From positions 62,001 to 126,000 of the forward strand of contig JAAZVZ010000005.1 in NCBI GenBank assembly GCA_018623155.1: a stretch of DNA of 64,000 nt, read 5' to 3'. A model generated the notes under the pieces. That model was not told the origin of the DNA and ran no database searches. It was given only the letters and a program-made list of their open reading frames with translations. A program made the position numbers and the translations under genes. Of this stretch, positions 48,709 to 58,057 are shown one piece after another. Numbering within the stretch: the stretch's first letter is position 1; the number at the start of each line of letters is the position of its first letter. Source of the DNA: Glaciecola sp. GTDB taxonomy: Bacteria; Pseudomonadota; Gammaproteobacteria; Enterobacterales; Alteromonadaceae.

Positions 48709-49335
48709 TTAGATATACCTAGGCACATTTTCAACATACAATTTGTATTCGTCCTTATATAAATCAAGTAAAAACTGCTCTTCTAAATAGATCTGAATTC
48801 GCAAAGCAATTAAGCCGACTAATAAACAGACTAAACTAAATATTGTTGGCCAGGCCATAAAAAAACCAAATTGCGATGTAGCGACGCCAAGATATGAAGG
48901 GTTGCGTGAACGAGCATAAATCAAATGGGTCACTAAACCCGGTTTAGAATTCGGGTCAACGCCAGAACGCCATGATTTGTCCAAAATCAAATTACAGTAA
49001 ATAGCTAAACTGAATCCCAGCATCATCAAACAACACCCAATAGTTTGTACAACAGGATTTAATAGTTCAGTAAAAAGACCCAAATAATTATTTATTGTAG
49101 GTATAAACACTTGCATAACACACGCCGCCCAAATAGCGATACGAAAAGCACGAAACGTTAAATGGTTATACCAGTGCAAAGAATGAGGTTTTCCCATGTG
49201 CACTAATGTATTACTGCAACTGGTCCTTTTTTTGAGTTTGATAATGACAGTGTAGAAAAGGGCAACGATAGTATAAAACGCGGCTAAAAAGTAGACTACG
49301 AGAGGGTTTGGAAGTTCGACTATGACCGAGTTCAT
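48709..49335 (-). CDS. Isoprenylcysteine methyltransferase-like membrane protein
   Basis: 208 residues with about five membrane helices (near 12-32, 62-80, 88-110, 150-185). The stretch LVTHLIYARSRNPSYLGVATSQFGFFMAW with EEQFLLDLYKDEYKLYVENVPRYI matches the SAM-binding RHP-Y and E-E motifs of ICMT/PEMT-type methyltransferases. Substrate in bacteria is unknown. It stands alone between purC and a MATE gene. Confidence 0.78.
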   Translation of the reverse strand: MNSVIVELPNPLVVYFLAAFYTIVALFYTVIIKLKKRTSCSNTLVHMGKPHSLHWYNHLTFRAFRIAIWAACVMQVFIPTINNYLGLFTELLNPVVQTIGCCLMMLGFSLAIYCNLILDKSWRSGVDPNSKPGLVTHLIYARSRNPSYLGVATSQFGFFMAWPTIFSLVCLLVGLIALRIQIYLEEQFLLDLYKDEYKLYVENVPRYI

Positions 49336-49427
49336 ACAATTAAAATACTTACGTTTATTTCTTTAAGTATAGCCTAAACATAACATTCCATTTATTTTAT
49401 TAAATTGATACTTTGGTATAGAACTAT

Positions 49428-50786
49428 CTATAAATTAGTTGGGTGATTCAAATAATATTGATGGAAGTACCGAATACGCGTGGTATAGGCTACTGCTGCA
49501 AAGGTCAAACCAATAATAATGGCTATCCAGAATCCTTTCACACCCATTGCAGGTAATAATATATCGGTTAGGCTCAAACAATACCCCAGTGGTAACCCAA
49601 TGACCCAATAACTTGCGAAGGAAATAGCAAATAGCCATTTGGTGTCTTTGTATCCTCTTAATGCGTTGCCCGAAACCACTTGAATGGCATCGGATATTTG
49701 AAACAGGGCACCTAAAAACAACACTTGGGTGGCTAATGGCCAAATATGACTATCCAATGTATAGATTTTCACGATTGTATTGGCTCCCGCTACAGTGAGA
49801 CATGCTGTAATGACAGACATTAAAGTGGTTATTTTAACGGCTGAAAAATAGGTTGCTCGGCATTGCACTGGGTTGTATTCACCGTGCAAGTGCCCCAATC
49901 TTATTGCAGTTGCCATACCAACGCTTAGTGGCAACATAAATACTAAAGATGAAAAGTTTATGGCGATTTGGTGCGCGGCAACTTGAACGGTACCCAATGG
50001 TGCAACTAACAACGCAACAGCAGCAAAAAGCGTGACTTCAGCTAGCAAGGTAAAAGAAATAGGCAAGCCTAATTTGAGGATCAATATCAATTGTGAGAGT
50101 CTAATTGAGCTAGATTCCCAAATCTTAAATGCTCTCATCGAGTCAGCATATTTGGAGTACGCAAACGTGATTATGGCCATCAACCAATACACGATAAAGC
50201 TGGCAATGCCACAACCTGGTCCTCCAAAAGCTGGGATTGGGCCCAAACCATAGACAAATATGGCATTTAACGGAATGTTTAAAAATAAGCCAATGAGCAT
50301 AATTATCATTGTTGGCTTGGTAATGCTCAACCCTTCGCACGTTTGCCGAACCACCTGATATAAAGCAAAACCAGGTAAGCCCCAAAGCATCCATTGAGCG
50401 TACTCAAATGTCATTGGGTACATATTTTCAGGAACACTGAACCATTCGAGAATATTTGGTAAATACCAATGTAAACTCGCACCCAACAAACTTAATGTCA
50501 TCACGACAACCAACATATGACTGACATACCTTGGGATTTTGTGTGATTGTCCTGAACCATATGCATTGCCAACGAGTGGCACGAGAGCAAGCGCAACGCC
50601 CTGTAAGAAAAATTGCAAAGGGTTTATTAACGACACACCCACAGCAATTGCGGCCATATCATCCGCACTATACTGTCCAGCCATTATGGTATCGGCTACC
50701 CCCATAAGCATTTGTGTAATGAGTGCGATGAACAGAGGCCATGCTAAGTGCAGTAAATGTGATGCAGGAGAGCGAATATCAGTCAA
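49428..50786 (-). CDS. MATE-family multidrug efflux pump (NorM-like)
   Basis: 452 residues with twelve predicted membrane helices. N-terminal LAWPLFIALITQMLMGVADTIMAGQYS and central QIAINFSSLVFMLPLSVGMATAIRLGHLHGE match the two halves of NorM-type transporters, which expel cationic drugs using sodium or proton gradients. No regulator gene is adjacent. Confidence 0.92.
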   Translation of the reverse strand: MTDIRSPASHLLHLAWPLFIALITQMLMGVADTIMAGQYSADDMAAIAVGVSLINPLQFFLQGVALALVPLVGNAYGSGQSHKIPRYVSHMLVVVMTLSLLGASLHWYLPNILEWFSVPENMYPMTFEYAQWMLWGLPGFALYQVVRQTCEGLSITKPTMIIMLIGLFLNIPLNAIFVYGLGPIPAFGGPGCGIASFIVYWLMAIITFAYSKYADSMRAFKIWESSSIRLSQLILILKLGLPISFTLLAEVTLFAAVALLVAPLGTVQVAAHQIAINFSSLVFMLPLSVGMATAIRLGHLHGEYNPVQCRATYFSAVKITTLMSVITACLTVAGANTIVKIYTLDSHIWPLATQVLFLGALFQISDAIQVVSGNALRGYKDTKWLFAISFASYWVIGLPLGYCLSLTDILLPAMGVKGFWIAIIIGLTFAAVAYTTRIRYFHQYYLNHPTNL

Positions 50787-50858
50787 AAGAGGTCTCTAAA
50801 ATACAGTCGCTTATTTATGAATGTTTAAAAAGTAGAACAAACATCCTACTTTGGACGT

Positions 50859-50919
50859 CAAGTTTAGCAAAATATGGAATAAAATTTTAACCAAACTTGA
50901 CTATATTATTAACAAGTTT
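50859..50919. promoter_or_regulatory. Three CAAGTTT/AAACTTG repeats upstream of the bkd operon
   Basis: CAAGTTT occurs at 50859-50865 and 50913-50919 and its inverse AAACTTG at 50893-50899. The last two form perfect 7-bp inverted arms 13 bp apart. A TTGACT within this region could serve as a -35. Together they lie 22-82 bp before the E1alpha start and may be the operator of the bkd genes; the regulator is not identified. Confidence 0.4.
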
Positions 50920-50940
50920 ATTACACAAAGGGGTGTTTAT

Positions 50941-52200
50941 ATGTCAGATGTCATGGAAAGTGAGGCCTCTAACATGCATAACGTCATTTGTGACCGCGAT
51001 CATATGGCACAAATCACCTCAACTCAAGCAGTTACCCTTGTTGATAAGCAGTCTACTTCAATGCCAATGTTGCAATTATTGAATCCAACAGGAGAACTCC
51101 TCAACGAGCAATATAAGAATGCATGGGATAAAAAAATCGCGTTAAAGCTATTTTATGCTATGCATTTTACTCGTATTTTAGATGAACGAATGGTTGCCGC
51201 TCAGCGTCAGGGGAGGATCAGTTTTTACCTTGCTTGTACGGGTGAAGAAGCAGCTATTGTCGGAGCAACAGCAGGCGTTGAAATGCGCGATATGATTATG
51301 ACGCAATATCGTGAGCAAGGGGCTTTGGTATATAGAGGATTTTCTGCTACTCAATTTATGAATCAAATGTTCTCAAATGCACTCGACCCAAACAAAGGGC
51401 GTCAAATGCCTATTCATTATGGTGACAAAGAACTGAATTTCATGACCGTGTCCTCTCCATTAGGTACCCAAATTCCCCAAGCTGCAGGCTTTGCATATGG
51501 GCAAAAAATGGCTGGGCAAGATGCCATTACCTTATGTTTTTTTGGCGAAGGCGCGGCTTCTGAGGGGGATTTTCATGCCGGTCTCAACATGGCAGCAGTG
51601 TTAGAGTGTCCATGTATCTTTTTGTGCCGCAACAATGGCTATGCTATTTCAACACCAGCGAATGAACAGTTTAAGGGCGACGGGATTGCTTCTCGCGGTG
51701 TTGGCTATGGCGTTCATACCATTCGAGTCGATGGCAATGATGCATTAGCCATGTATGTTGCGACCAAAGAAGCTCGCCGGTTTTCACTTAAAAATAATCG
51801 TCCGGTATTGATTGAAGCAATGACTTACCGTCTTGCTGCTCACTCTACATCTGATGATCCTAGTGGTTATCGTTCACGTGATGAAGAAATTGTGTGGCGA
51901 GAAAAAGATCCTATTATGCGGATGCATCGATATTTGCAACAGGTAGGCTGGTTAGATGAGAAGGATTTAGATGGCTATATCTCAAAGACTCGTTCAGACT
52001 TATTGGCAGCAGTAAAATATGCAGAAAATCAATCTGTTGCCCCACTGACAGAAATCGTTACGGATGTGTACAAAGACATTGAGCCACACTTACAAGACCA
52101 GCTTAACGCACTGCGAGCGCATGTGGAAAACTATCCAGAGTCATATCCAAATACAGCGCACCCAATAGCGTCAGATAATCAAACAGGTGGACCAAAGTAA
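50941..52200 (+). CDS. bkdA1: Branched-chain 2-oxoacid dehydrogenase, E1 alpha subunit
   Basis: Decarboxylates 2-oxoacids of leucine, isoleucine and valine with thiamine diphosphate. The ATG at 50941 follows AAAGGGG; it gives 419 residues, which is right for the family. The TTG at 50851 is an upstream extension without support. Features: [31 protein letters not shown], the TPP site [21 protein letters not shown] and RNNGYAIS, and [13 protein letters not shown]. Its stop and the bkdA2 start overlap as TAATG. Confidence 0.95.
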   Translation: MSDVMESEASNMHNVICDRDHMAQITSTQAVTLVDKQSTSMPMLQLLNPTGELLNEQYKNAWDKKIALKLFYAMHFTRILDERMVAAQRQGRISFYLACTGEEAAIVGATAGVEMRDMIMTQYREQGALVYRGFSATQFMNQMFSNALDPNKGRQMPIHYGDKELNFMTVSSPLGTQIPQAAGFAYGQKMAGQDAITLCFFGEGAASEGDFHAGLNMAAVLECPCIFLCRNNGYAISTPANEQFKGDGIASRGVGYGVHTIRVDGNDALAMYVATKEARRFSLKNNRPVLIEAMTYRLAAHSTSDDPSGYRSRDEEIVWREKDPIMRMHRYLQQVGWLDEKDLDGYISKTRSDLLAAVKYAENQSVAPLTEIVTDVYKDIEPHLQDQLNALRAHVENYPESYPNTAHPIASDNQTGGPK

Positions 52201-53177
52201 TGGCCCAACTCAATTTATTACAAGCGGTTAATCATGCCCTACACACCGCCATGGAAGCAGACGACAGTGTCATGGTGATGGGGGAGGATGTTGGTCATTT
52301 TGGCGGTGTATTTAGAGCTACGTCAAATTTACAAAAAACCTTTGGTAAAGCCCGGTGTTTCAATACACCACTGGTTGAGCAAGGGATAATAGGCTTTGCT
52401 AATGGCTTAGCGGCACAAGGCGCTAAACCGATAGCAGAAATACAATTTGCTGATTATATCTACCCGGCGTTTGACCAGATCGTCAATGAAACAGCCAAGT
52501 TTCGCTACCGTTCTGGAGGGCAATTTACAGTGGGAGGTTTAACAATACGTACGCCTTATGGAGGAGGTATTGCAGGTGGACACTATCACTCACAATCACC
52601 TGAAGCGTTTTTTGCGCATGTGCCTGGGATCAAAGTCGTGATCCCTCGCAATCCTTACCAAGCTAAAGGGTTATTACTCTCTAGTATTCGCGCTAGTGAT
52701 CCGGTTTTATTCATGGAGCCGAAACGCTTGTATCGTGCCAGTGTTGGGGAAGTTCCTGAAATGGATTATGAATTACCTTTAGGCAAAGCAGACCTGGTAC
52801 AAAATGGCAGTGACATTACGTTAGTGGCTTGGGGCGCGCAAGTTGAAATACTGCAAGAAGCGGCACAAAAAGCACTTTCCCACGGCGTGTCGTGCGAGAT
52901 CATTGATTTACAATCCATTCTTCCTTGGGATCGCGAAACGATATGTCAATCGGTCATAAAAACTGGGCGTTGTTTGATCAATCACGAAGCGCCATTGACA
53001 GGTGGCTTTGCTAGTGAGATTGCAGCAGTCGTGCAAAGTGAATGCTTTTTGCATCTCGAGGCACCCATAGCGCGTGTATGTGGTTTAGATACACCTTATC
53101 CATTAGCGCACGAAAAAGAATACATGCCAGATGCTCTCAAAACCTTTGAGGCGATTATGCAGACTGTGCATTTTTGA
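52200..53177 (+). CDS. bkdA2: Branched-chain 2-oxoacid dehydrogenase, E1 beta subunit
   Basis: 325 residues with [53 protein letters not shown] and [19 protein letters not shown], all standard for BCKDH/PDH E1 beta. It completes the E1 heterotetramer with bkdA1. Translationally coupled to it. The His-rich [18 protein letters not shown] motif near residue 120 belongs to the TPP binding face. Confidence 0.95.
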   Translation: MAQLNLLQAVNHALHTAMEADDSVMVMGEDVGHFGGVFRATSNLQKTFGKARCFNTPLVEQGIIGFANGLAAQGAKPIAEIQFADYIYPAFDQIVNETAKFRYRSGGQFTVGGLTIRTPYGGGIAGGHYHSQSPEAFFAHVPGIKVVIPRNPYQAKGLLLSSIRASDPVLFMEPKRLYRASVGEVPEMDYELPLGKADLVQNGSDITLVAWGAQVEILQEAAQKALSHGVSCEIIDLQSILPWDRETICQSVIKTGRCLINHEAPLTGGFASEIAAVVQSECFLHLEAPIARVCGLDTPYPLAHEKEYMPDALKTFEAIMQTVHF

Positions 53178-53188
53178 GGAGATAAACC

Positions 53189-54394
53189 ATGCAAACGACG
53201 CAGAACCCAACCCACAGCCTCGTATCAGGTATTACCAAAGATTTTATATTGCCGGATATAGGTGAGGGCATCGTTGAATGTGAGTTGTTAGAGTGGTTGG
53301 TAGCACAAGGCGATGAGATTGTTGAAGATCAGCCTGTAGCAGAGGTAATGACCGATAAAGCCACAGTTCAAATTCCTGCGATGTACTCAGGAAAAGTCAC
53401 CAAACTCTATTATCAAGCTGGAGATATTGCCAAAGTACACAAGCCTTTATTTGCCATGCAAGTGACAGAATTATTGGATGTGCCTGCGAAGGATAATACA
53501 CATAAGGCATCTCAGGAAAATTTATTTTCGAATCATCCAAGCGCTCCTAAACTCACAGGGAAGGCCATCGCTAGCCCTGCTGTGCGCCGAATTGCAAAAG
53601 AAATGGGGGTTGATTTGGCTGCCATTCAAGGTAGTGGCAAAAAAGGTCGTGTACTCAAAGAAGATGTAGAAGCCTCAAGTCATTCTAGTAATCCTCATAT
53701 TGAACCAATCAGAGGCATCAGAGCGTCCATGTTAAAACAGATGAACCACTCGGTACACACTATCCCACATTTTAGTGTGTCTGATGAGTGCCAAATGGAT
53801 ACCTTACTGCAATTAAAAGAGGTGTTAGCGCCAGAATTTGCCAGGCGTGAAATCAAATGGTCACTACTGCCATTTTATTGTAAGGCGTTATCACTTGCGT
53901 TAAATCAGTTTCCTATTTTAAATAGTCGAGTGACTTCTAACGAAACGCAAATAGAATTTATACCTGAGCACAATATCGGTATTGCCATTGCAACGGATAA
54001 CGGCTTGATCGTGCCCAATATCAAAAATGTACAAGATAAATCTATTATTAACATTGCAACAGAGCTCGATACCCTGATAAACAAAGCAAGAGAGAACTCT
54101 TTGCCACCAGCAGCATTTAACCAAGGGACTATTACTATTAGCAATATAGGTGCCATTGGTGGGGTGACGGCTACTCCTGTTATTAATCATCCAGAAGTAG
54201 CGATTGTCGCACTTGGTAAAATCCAAAAACTCCCAAGGTTTAATGATAGAAACGAAGTGGAAGCACGACACATAATGACGATTAACTGGTCTGGCGATCA
54301 TCGAATCATTGATGGCGCAACCATGGTTGAGTTCAACAATACTTGGATGCGATTTTTGACTCAACCGGTATGGATGTTAAGTGAATTGCGCTAA
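53189..54394 (+). CDS. bkdB: Branched-chain 2-oxoacid dehydrogenase, E2 lipoyl acyltransferase
   Basis: 401 residues. N-terminal lipoyl domain with lipoylated Lys57 in AEVMTDKATVQIPA, a peripheral E1/E3 binding motif around 128-165 (ASPAVRRIAKEMGVDL, GSGKKGRVLKEDV), and a C-terminal acyltransferase core ending in the DHRIIDGATMVEF active-site His motif. It transfers branched acyl groups to CoA. No E3 (lpd) gene is present; the complex must borrow lipoamide dehydrogenase from elsewhere. Confidence 0.94.
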   Translation: MQTTQNPTHSLVSGITKDFILPDIGEGIVECELLEWLVAQGDEIVEDQPVAEVMTDKATVQIPAMYSGKVTKLYYQAGDIAKVHKPLFAMQVTELLDVPAKDNTHKASQENLFSNHPSAPKLTGKAIASPAVRRIAKEMGVDLAAIQGSGKKGRVLKEDVEASSHSSNPHIEPIRGIRASMLKQMNHSVHTIPHFSVSDECQMDTLLQLKEVLAPEFARREIKWSLLPFYCKALSLALNQFPILNSRVTSNETQIEFIPEHNIGIAIATDNGLIVPNIKNVQDKSIINIATELDTLINKARENSLPPAAFNQGTITISNIGAIGGVTATPVINHPEVAIVALGKIQKLPRFNDRNEVEARHIMTINWSGDHRIIDGATMVEFNNTWMRFLTQPVWMLSELR

Positions 54395-54425
54395 AATAAC
54401 ACAAAACCTTTATTCGGAACTCTTT

Positions 54426-55286
54426 GTGTTAAGTTATCAACATATCTATCACGCAGGCAATCACGCTGATGTGTTAAAACATTTATCTTTAATGGCCATA
54501 TTACATTTTCTTGCGAAAAAGTCTAAACCAGCCACTTTGATTGATACTCATGCCGGAGCGGGACAATACTCGTTAAATGCGGCGGAACTGAAACAAAATC
54601 TTGAATATGAGGAAGGCGTAGCACGCTTATTGAATCACCACAATAATGTATCAGATCCATTATTGGCGACTTATTTACAACAAGTTATCACCAGTAATCA
54701 GCAAGGTTTTTATGGTGGTTCTGTGGATATAATGCATAACTGGTTACGCGAACAAGATCAGTTGCATGCCATTGAACTTCATCCTAGAGCATTTACTGAA
54801 TTGTCTTCAACGCTGCACAAAGACAATGCTCATGCTTATCAAAAAGACTGCTTTACCCAACTCAATGCATTGGTGCCACCTATACATAAACGAGGGCTTG
54901 TACTCATCGACCCACCATTTGAAGACAAGTGCGAATACAGTCAAGTTATTCAAGCAGTCAGCAAAGCAAATGAAAAATGGGCAACGGCGTGTTATGCCAT
55001 CTGGTATCCATTGCTTTCAGAGAGAGCAGGAGAAAAGGCAATGTTAAGTGACAAAATGCGAGAAGAGATGGTTCATTTGCCCGTAAAAAACGCGTGGTCG
55101 ATTGAATTTCGAGTCCATCCTAATCAGGAAGATGTCGGGATGTATGGCAGTGGTATGTTGATCCTCAATTGTCCTTATCAAGTTGATACTGCAATTACCG
55201 ATGCCATGTTAGAGGCCGCAAAATTATTTAACACGTCGCCAGAACAAAACCCGATTCAAACATGTTGGCATAAAGCACCTATGTAA
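54426..55286 (+). CDS. rlmJ: 23S rRNA m6A2030 methyltransferase RlmJ
   Basis: The GTG at 54426 is chosen because it gives MLSYQHIYHAGNHADVLKHL, the family's conserved start, and 286 residues; an in-frame GTG at 54381 would overlap bkdB and add 15 non-conserved residues. LIDTHAGAGQYSL is motif I, GLVLIDPPFEDKCEY the DPPF catalytic motif. RlmJ methylates A2030 in 23S rRNA. It sits 31 bp after bkdB and 11 bp before a kinase gene. Confidence 0.93.
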   Translation: MLSYQHIYHAGNHADVLKHLSLMAILHFLAKKSKPATLIDTHAGAGQYSLNAAELKQNLEYEEGVARLLNHHNNVSDPLLATYLQQVITSNQQGFYGGSVDIMHNWLREQDQLHAIELHPRAFTELSSTLHKDNAHAYQKDCFTQLNALVPPIHKRGLVLIDPPFEDKCEYSQVIQAVSKANEKWATACYAIWYPLLSERAGEKAMLSDKMREEMVHLPVKNAWSIEFRVHPNQEDVGMYGSGMLILNCPYQVDTAITDAMLEAAKLFNTSPEQNPIQTCWHKAPM

Positions 55287-55297
55287 ATATTAATGAG

Positions 55298-57109
55298 ATG
55301 AAACCTAATCAGATACAGCATTTTTACATCCCTGAGGACCAATCTATTTATTTATTGGCTTCTCAGGATGCGCAAAAAATCAAAAATTGGTTACATCTCT
55401 GCGAAAGAGAATTACAGCGTCTTGGCTACCGTGATATAGAACTGATAGGAAAGGGGGCATATGGTTTTGCTTTTGCCGGAATAGATTCTTTAGGTCATGC
55501 GTTGGTATTTAAATTTACCCGCATTGATTTACCCCAATCGATTCATGACCGTCTTGCCGAAGAAGCATATATGCTTAGTCAAGTATCCCATCCAAATGTG
55601 CCAAAATGCATAGCGTTTGAGCAGGTAAATAAACAGTCAATTCTTGTAATGGAACGCGCACCGGGTATAGATTTGGAACAGTACTCTATTCGTTACGGGC
55701 GGATATCACCCAAGATGGCTGTCTCAATAATGTTGCAATTGCTCGATATTTTGACGCATTTACATCAAACGACTGATGCCCGAGAAGCTATCATTCATGG
55801 CGATATCAAACCATCTAATCTCATCTGGGATGAGTCTACTCAGCGCCTGTCATTAATTGATTGGGGCAGTAGTGTGTTTGCGCAAACCGATTTGCATGGT
55901 AAACTGACCACACATAATGTGTTATCTGTCATGTCCGATGACCTACAAACTAGCAATGCGCGATTAGGCGATATATATTTTATCGGTGATGAGCAACTTA
56001 ACGGAGCGTTATCCAGTCCATCTTTTGATTATCAGGGATTAGCAAGTACTGTCTACGCCTTAAGTTCGGCGCAAGGTGCAAGGTTTGGCTATCAAGTCAT
56101 TACGCCAAACTCGCTTGGGTTACCGAAAATGTGCGCTGACTTACTCAATGCATTATTTGACACTGCCCCGGAGCAGCGTCTTGCAGGGGCATTGTATCTT
56201 CAGAACAACTTATACTACCTCCAAAATACGGTCTTCAGAGAGTATGCCCTAGAGGCTCACATACCATTGATTCCCTGTTATCTAGAAGATAGCCAGCGTG
56301 AAATTGAGTCTGTGGTGTATAGCTCCCGTAAATCTTTTCTGCGCGAACAAGATACGGATATTGAACTAAGTGTTATAGCAAATGATGCGCAATTTGCAAG
56401 ATATTATAAACATTATCTACAAGGTATGGGAAACACTGAAAAAGCGTTCATTGCTGCAGTCAGTCGTTTAGCTAAATACCCAGTGGTGGGAGGGTTAGCC
56501 ATTCGTTGGCAAGCCAATGAAATTTTTGTCGATTCTCATTTGACCTTGCATTGTCCATCACTGTTAACAGCGTTTGAGCAGACTCTTAATAATATGATTA
56601 CATTGGCACGTGCTATTCATCGAGAAGGTGTTTTCAAAGCGTGTTTATTTGATGCTAAAGATACGTTGCATATTAGTCGAAATGTATCTGGTGTATTTGC
56701 CAAACAAGCCAACCAACAGATTCCCTTTGACCTTAAATCCCTCAAAGAAGTAGACAAAAGCTCACAGCATTCCTATTTTGAGGACGGTGATGACCCTGAT
56801 GAGCAACTTATACTGCCCGAAATAATGCGTGAAACCATTGAAAAAATGAATAATATCCATCATGCAGGGTGTATTATTTTTGAAGTCCATCAAGAGCATC
56901 TCAAAATTCATACTAATCTCACCTTGTTTGAAAGCGAAAAAGCCCCATTATTCACTTCATATTTAGAACGTTTATTGCAAAGCATCTCGTTCATTGATGA
57001 TGTTGGGATTTCTGGTTTTATGAAACTCCCATATAAAGATACTCGTCGCTTTACTCAACAAGCACGAATACCTGATGCGTTTTATCCACGTAATATAAAG
57101 ACTATTTGA
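55298..57109 (+). CDS. Serine/threonine protein kinase-like protein with long C-terminal extension
   Basis: 603 residues. The kinase domain (about 45-305) has GKGAYGFAFAG (glycine loop), Lys72 in LVFKF, HGDIKPSNLI (Asp169 and Asn174; HGD instead of HRD) and DWG (188-190) in place of DFG. The 300-residue C-terminus is not recognised and has no transmembrane helix or PASTA-like repeats. HGD and DWG variants also occur in small-molecule kinases, so protein kinase activity is not certain. The gene lies in a tight run (11 bp after rlmJ, 7 bp before tesB), suggesting co-transcription, but neither neighbour explains it. Confidence 0.82.
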   Translation: MKPNQIQHFYIPEDQSIYLLASQDAQKIKNWLHLCERELQRLGYRDIELIGKGAYGFAFAGIDSLGHALVFKFTRIDLPQSIHDRLAEEAYMLSQVSHPNVPKCIAFEQVNKQSILVMERAPGIDLEQYSIRYGRISPKMAVSIMLQLLDILTHLHQTTDAREAIIHGDIKPSNLIWDESTQRLSLIDWGSSVFAQTDLHGKLTTHNVLSVMSDDLQTSNARLGDIYFIGDEQLNGALSSPSFDYQGLASTVYALSSAQGARFGYQVITPNSLGLPKMCADLLNALFDTAPEQRLAGALYLQNNLYYLQNTVFREYALEAHIPLIPCYLEDSQREIESVVYSSRKSFLREQDTDIELSVIANDAQFARYYKHYLQGMGNTEKAFIAAVSRLAKYPVVGGLAIRWQANEIFVDSHLTLHCPSLLTAFEQTLNNMITLARAIHREGVFKACLFDAKDTLHISRNVSGVFAKQANQQIPFDLKSLKEVDKSSQHSYFEDGDDPDEQLILPEIMRETIEKMNNIHHAGCIIFEVHQEHLKIHTNLTLFESEKAPLFTSYLERLLQSISFIDDVGISGFMKLPYKDTRRFTQQARIPDAFYPRNIKTI

Positions 57110-57116
57110 GGTACTT

Positions 57117-57977
57117 ATGATCACTCCGGCACTGACGGATTTGTTTGAACTTGAAACTCTTGAACAACATTTGTTTCGTGGCAAAAGTTGGGATCTTGGT
57201 TTTCCTGCTATATTTGGTGGTCAAGTTTTGGGTCAAGCATTGTTTGCTGCCTACCAGACGGTTGATTCAGAACAAATTGCACACTCTTTTCACTCATACT
57301 TTCTCCTTCCTGGAGATGTAAAGCAGCCTGTTTTATATGATGTCGAAACGGTACGTGACGGTCGTAGCTTCGCGACACGACGGATCAAAGCGATTCAACA
57401 TGGCAAAACCATTTTTTATGCCACGGCATCGTTTCAATATGCACAACCACATATTTCACATCAAGACACACAATTACCAGATGATTTACCACAGCCTGAT
57501 AGCTTACCTCGTGATGTGGATGTGTTTGCACAAAAACACCACCCTTTATCAGATGAGCAGGTGCGGACTTTGCGCTATCACGAGCCGATTGACGTGCGCA
57601 CCGTCAATGTGTCTCAAGCCTTTGGCAAGTCAGTTATTGCTCCTAAGCGTCATATTTGGATGAAATCTCATAGTGAGTTACAACAAAATATAGCCCTACA
57701 TCAAGCGGCAATGGCATACGCCAGTGACTATCATTTTTTAAGTACCGCATTGCAAGCTCACGATATTCATTCAAACGATAAACGTTTGCGCATGGCTACC
57801 ATTGATCACGCTATGTGGTTTCATCAAGCGGGTGATTTTAATCAATGGCATACTTACGCTACACACAGTCCATTTTCAGGGAACGCACGTGCATTTGTTA
57901 AAGGCGAATTTATAGATTTGCATGGCAAACTCATCGCAACCACCACACAAGAAGGAATGATTCGAGTCAAAGAGTAG
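57117..57977 (+). CDS. tesB: Acyl-CoA thioesterase II
   Basis: 286 residues, standard TesB size with two hot-dog domains. GKSWDLGFPAIFGGQVLGQALFAA and SFHSYFLLPGD in the first, and the active-site Asp230 in RMATIDHAMWFHQ with terminal ATTTQEGMIRVKE in the second. Hydrolyses medium and long acyl-CoA. It follows the kinase gene by 7 bp. Confidence 0.95.
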   Translation: MITPALTDLFELETLEQHLFRGKSWDLGFPAIFGGQVLGQALFAAYQTVDSEQIAHSFHSYFLLPGDVKQPVLYDVETVRDGRSFATRRIKAIQHGKTIFYATASFQYAQPHISHQDTQLPDDLPQPDSLPRDVDVFAQKHHPLSDEQVRTLRYHEPIDVRTVNVSQAFGKSVIAPKRHIWMKSHSELQQNIALHQAAMAYASDYHFLSTALQAHDIHSNDKRLRMATIDHAMWFHQAGDFNQWHTYATHSPFSGNARAFVKGEFIDLHGKLIATTTQEGMIRVKE

Positions 57978-58057
57978 TTGTGCTCTGCAAAATCAGTACT
58001 AATGGTGCATGGGCATCACTTGACAAATCGGCTAGACTGTTGTGAAGATTTGTTATT

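Noticed and set aside
53918..54364. 148-residue minus-strand ORF inside bkdB
   Set aside because: Antisense shadow of the E2 acyltransferase domain, with biased composition and no promoter.
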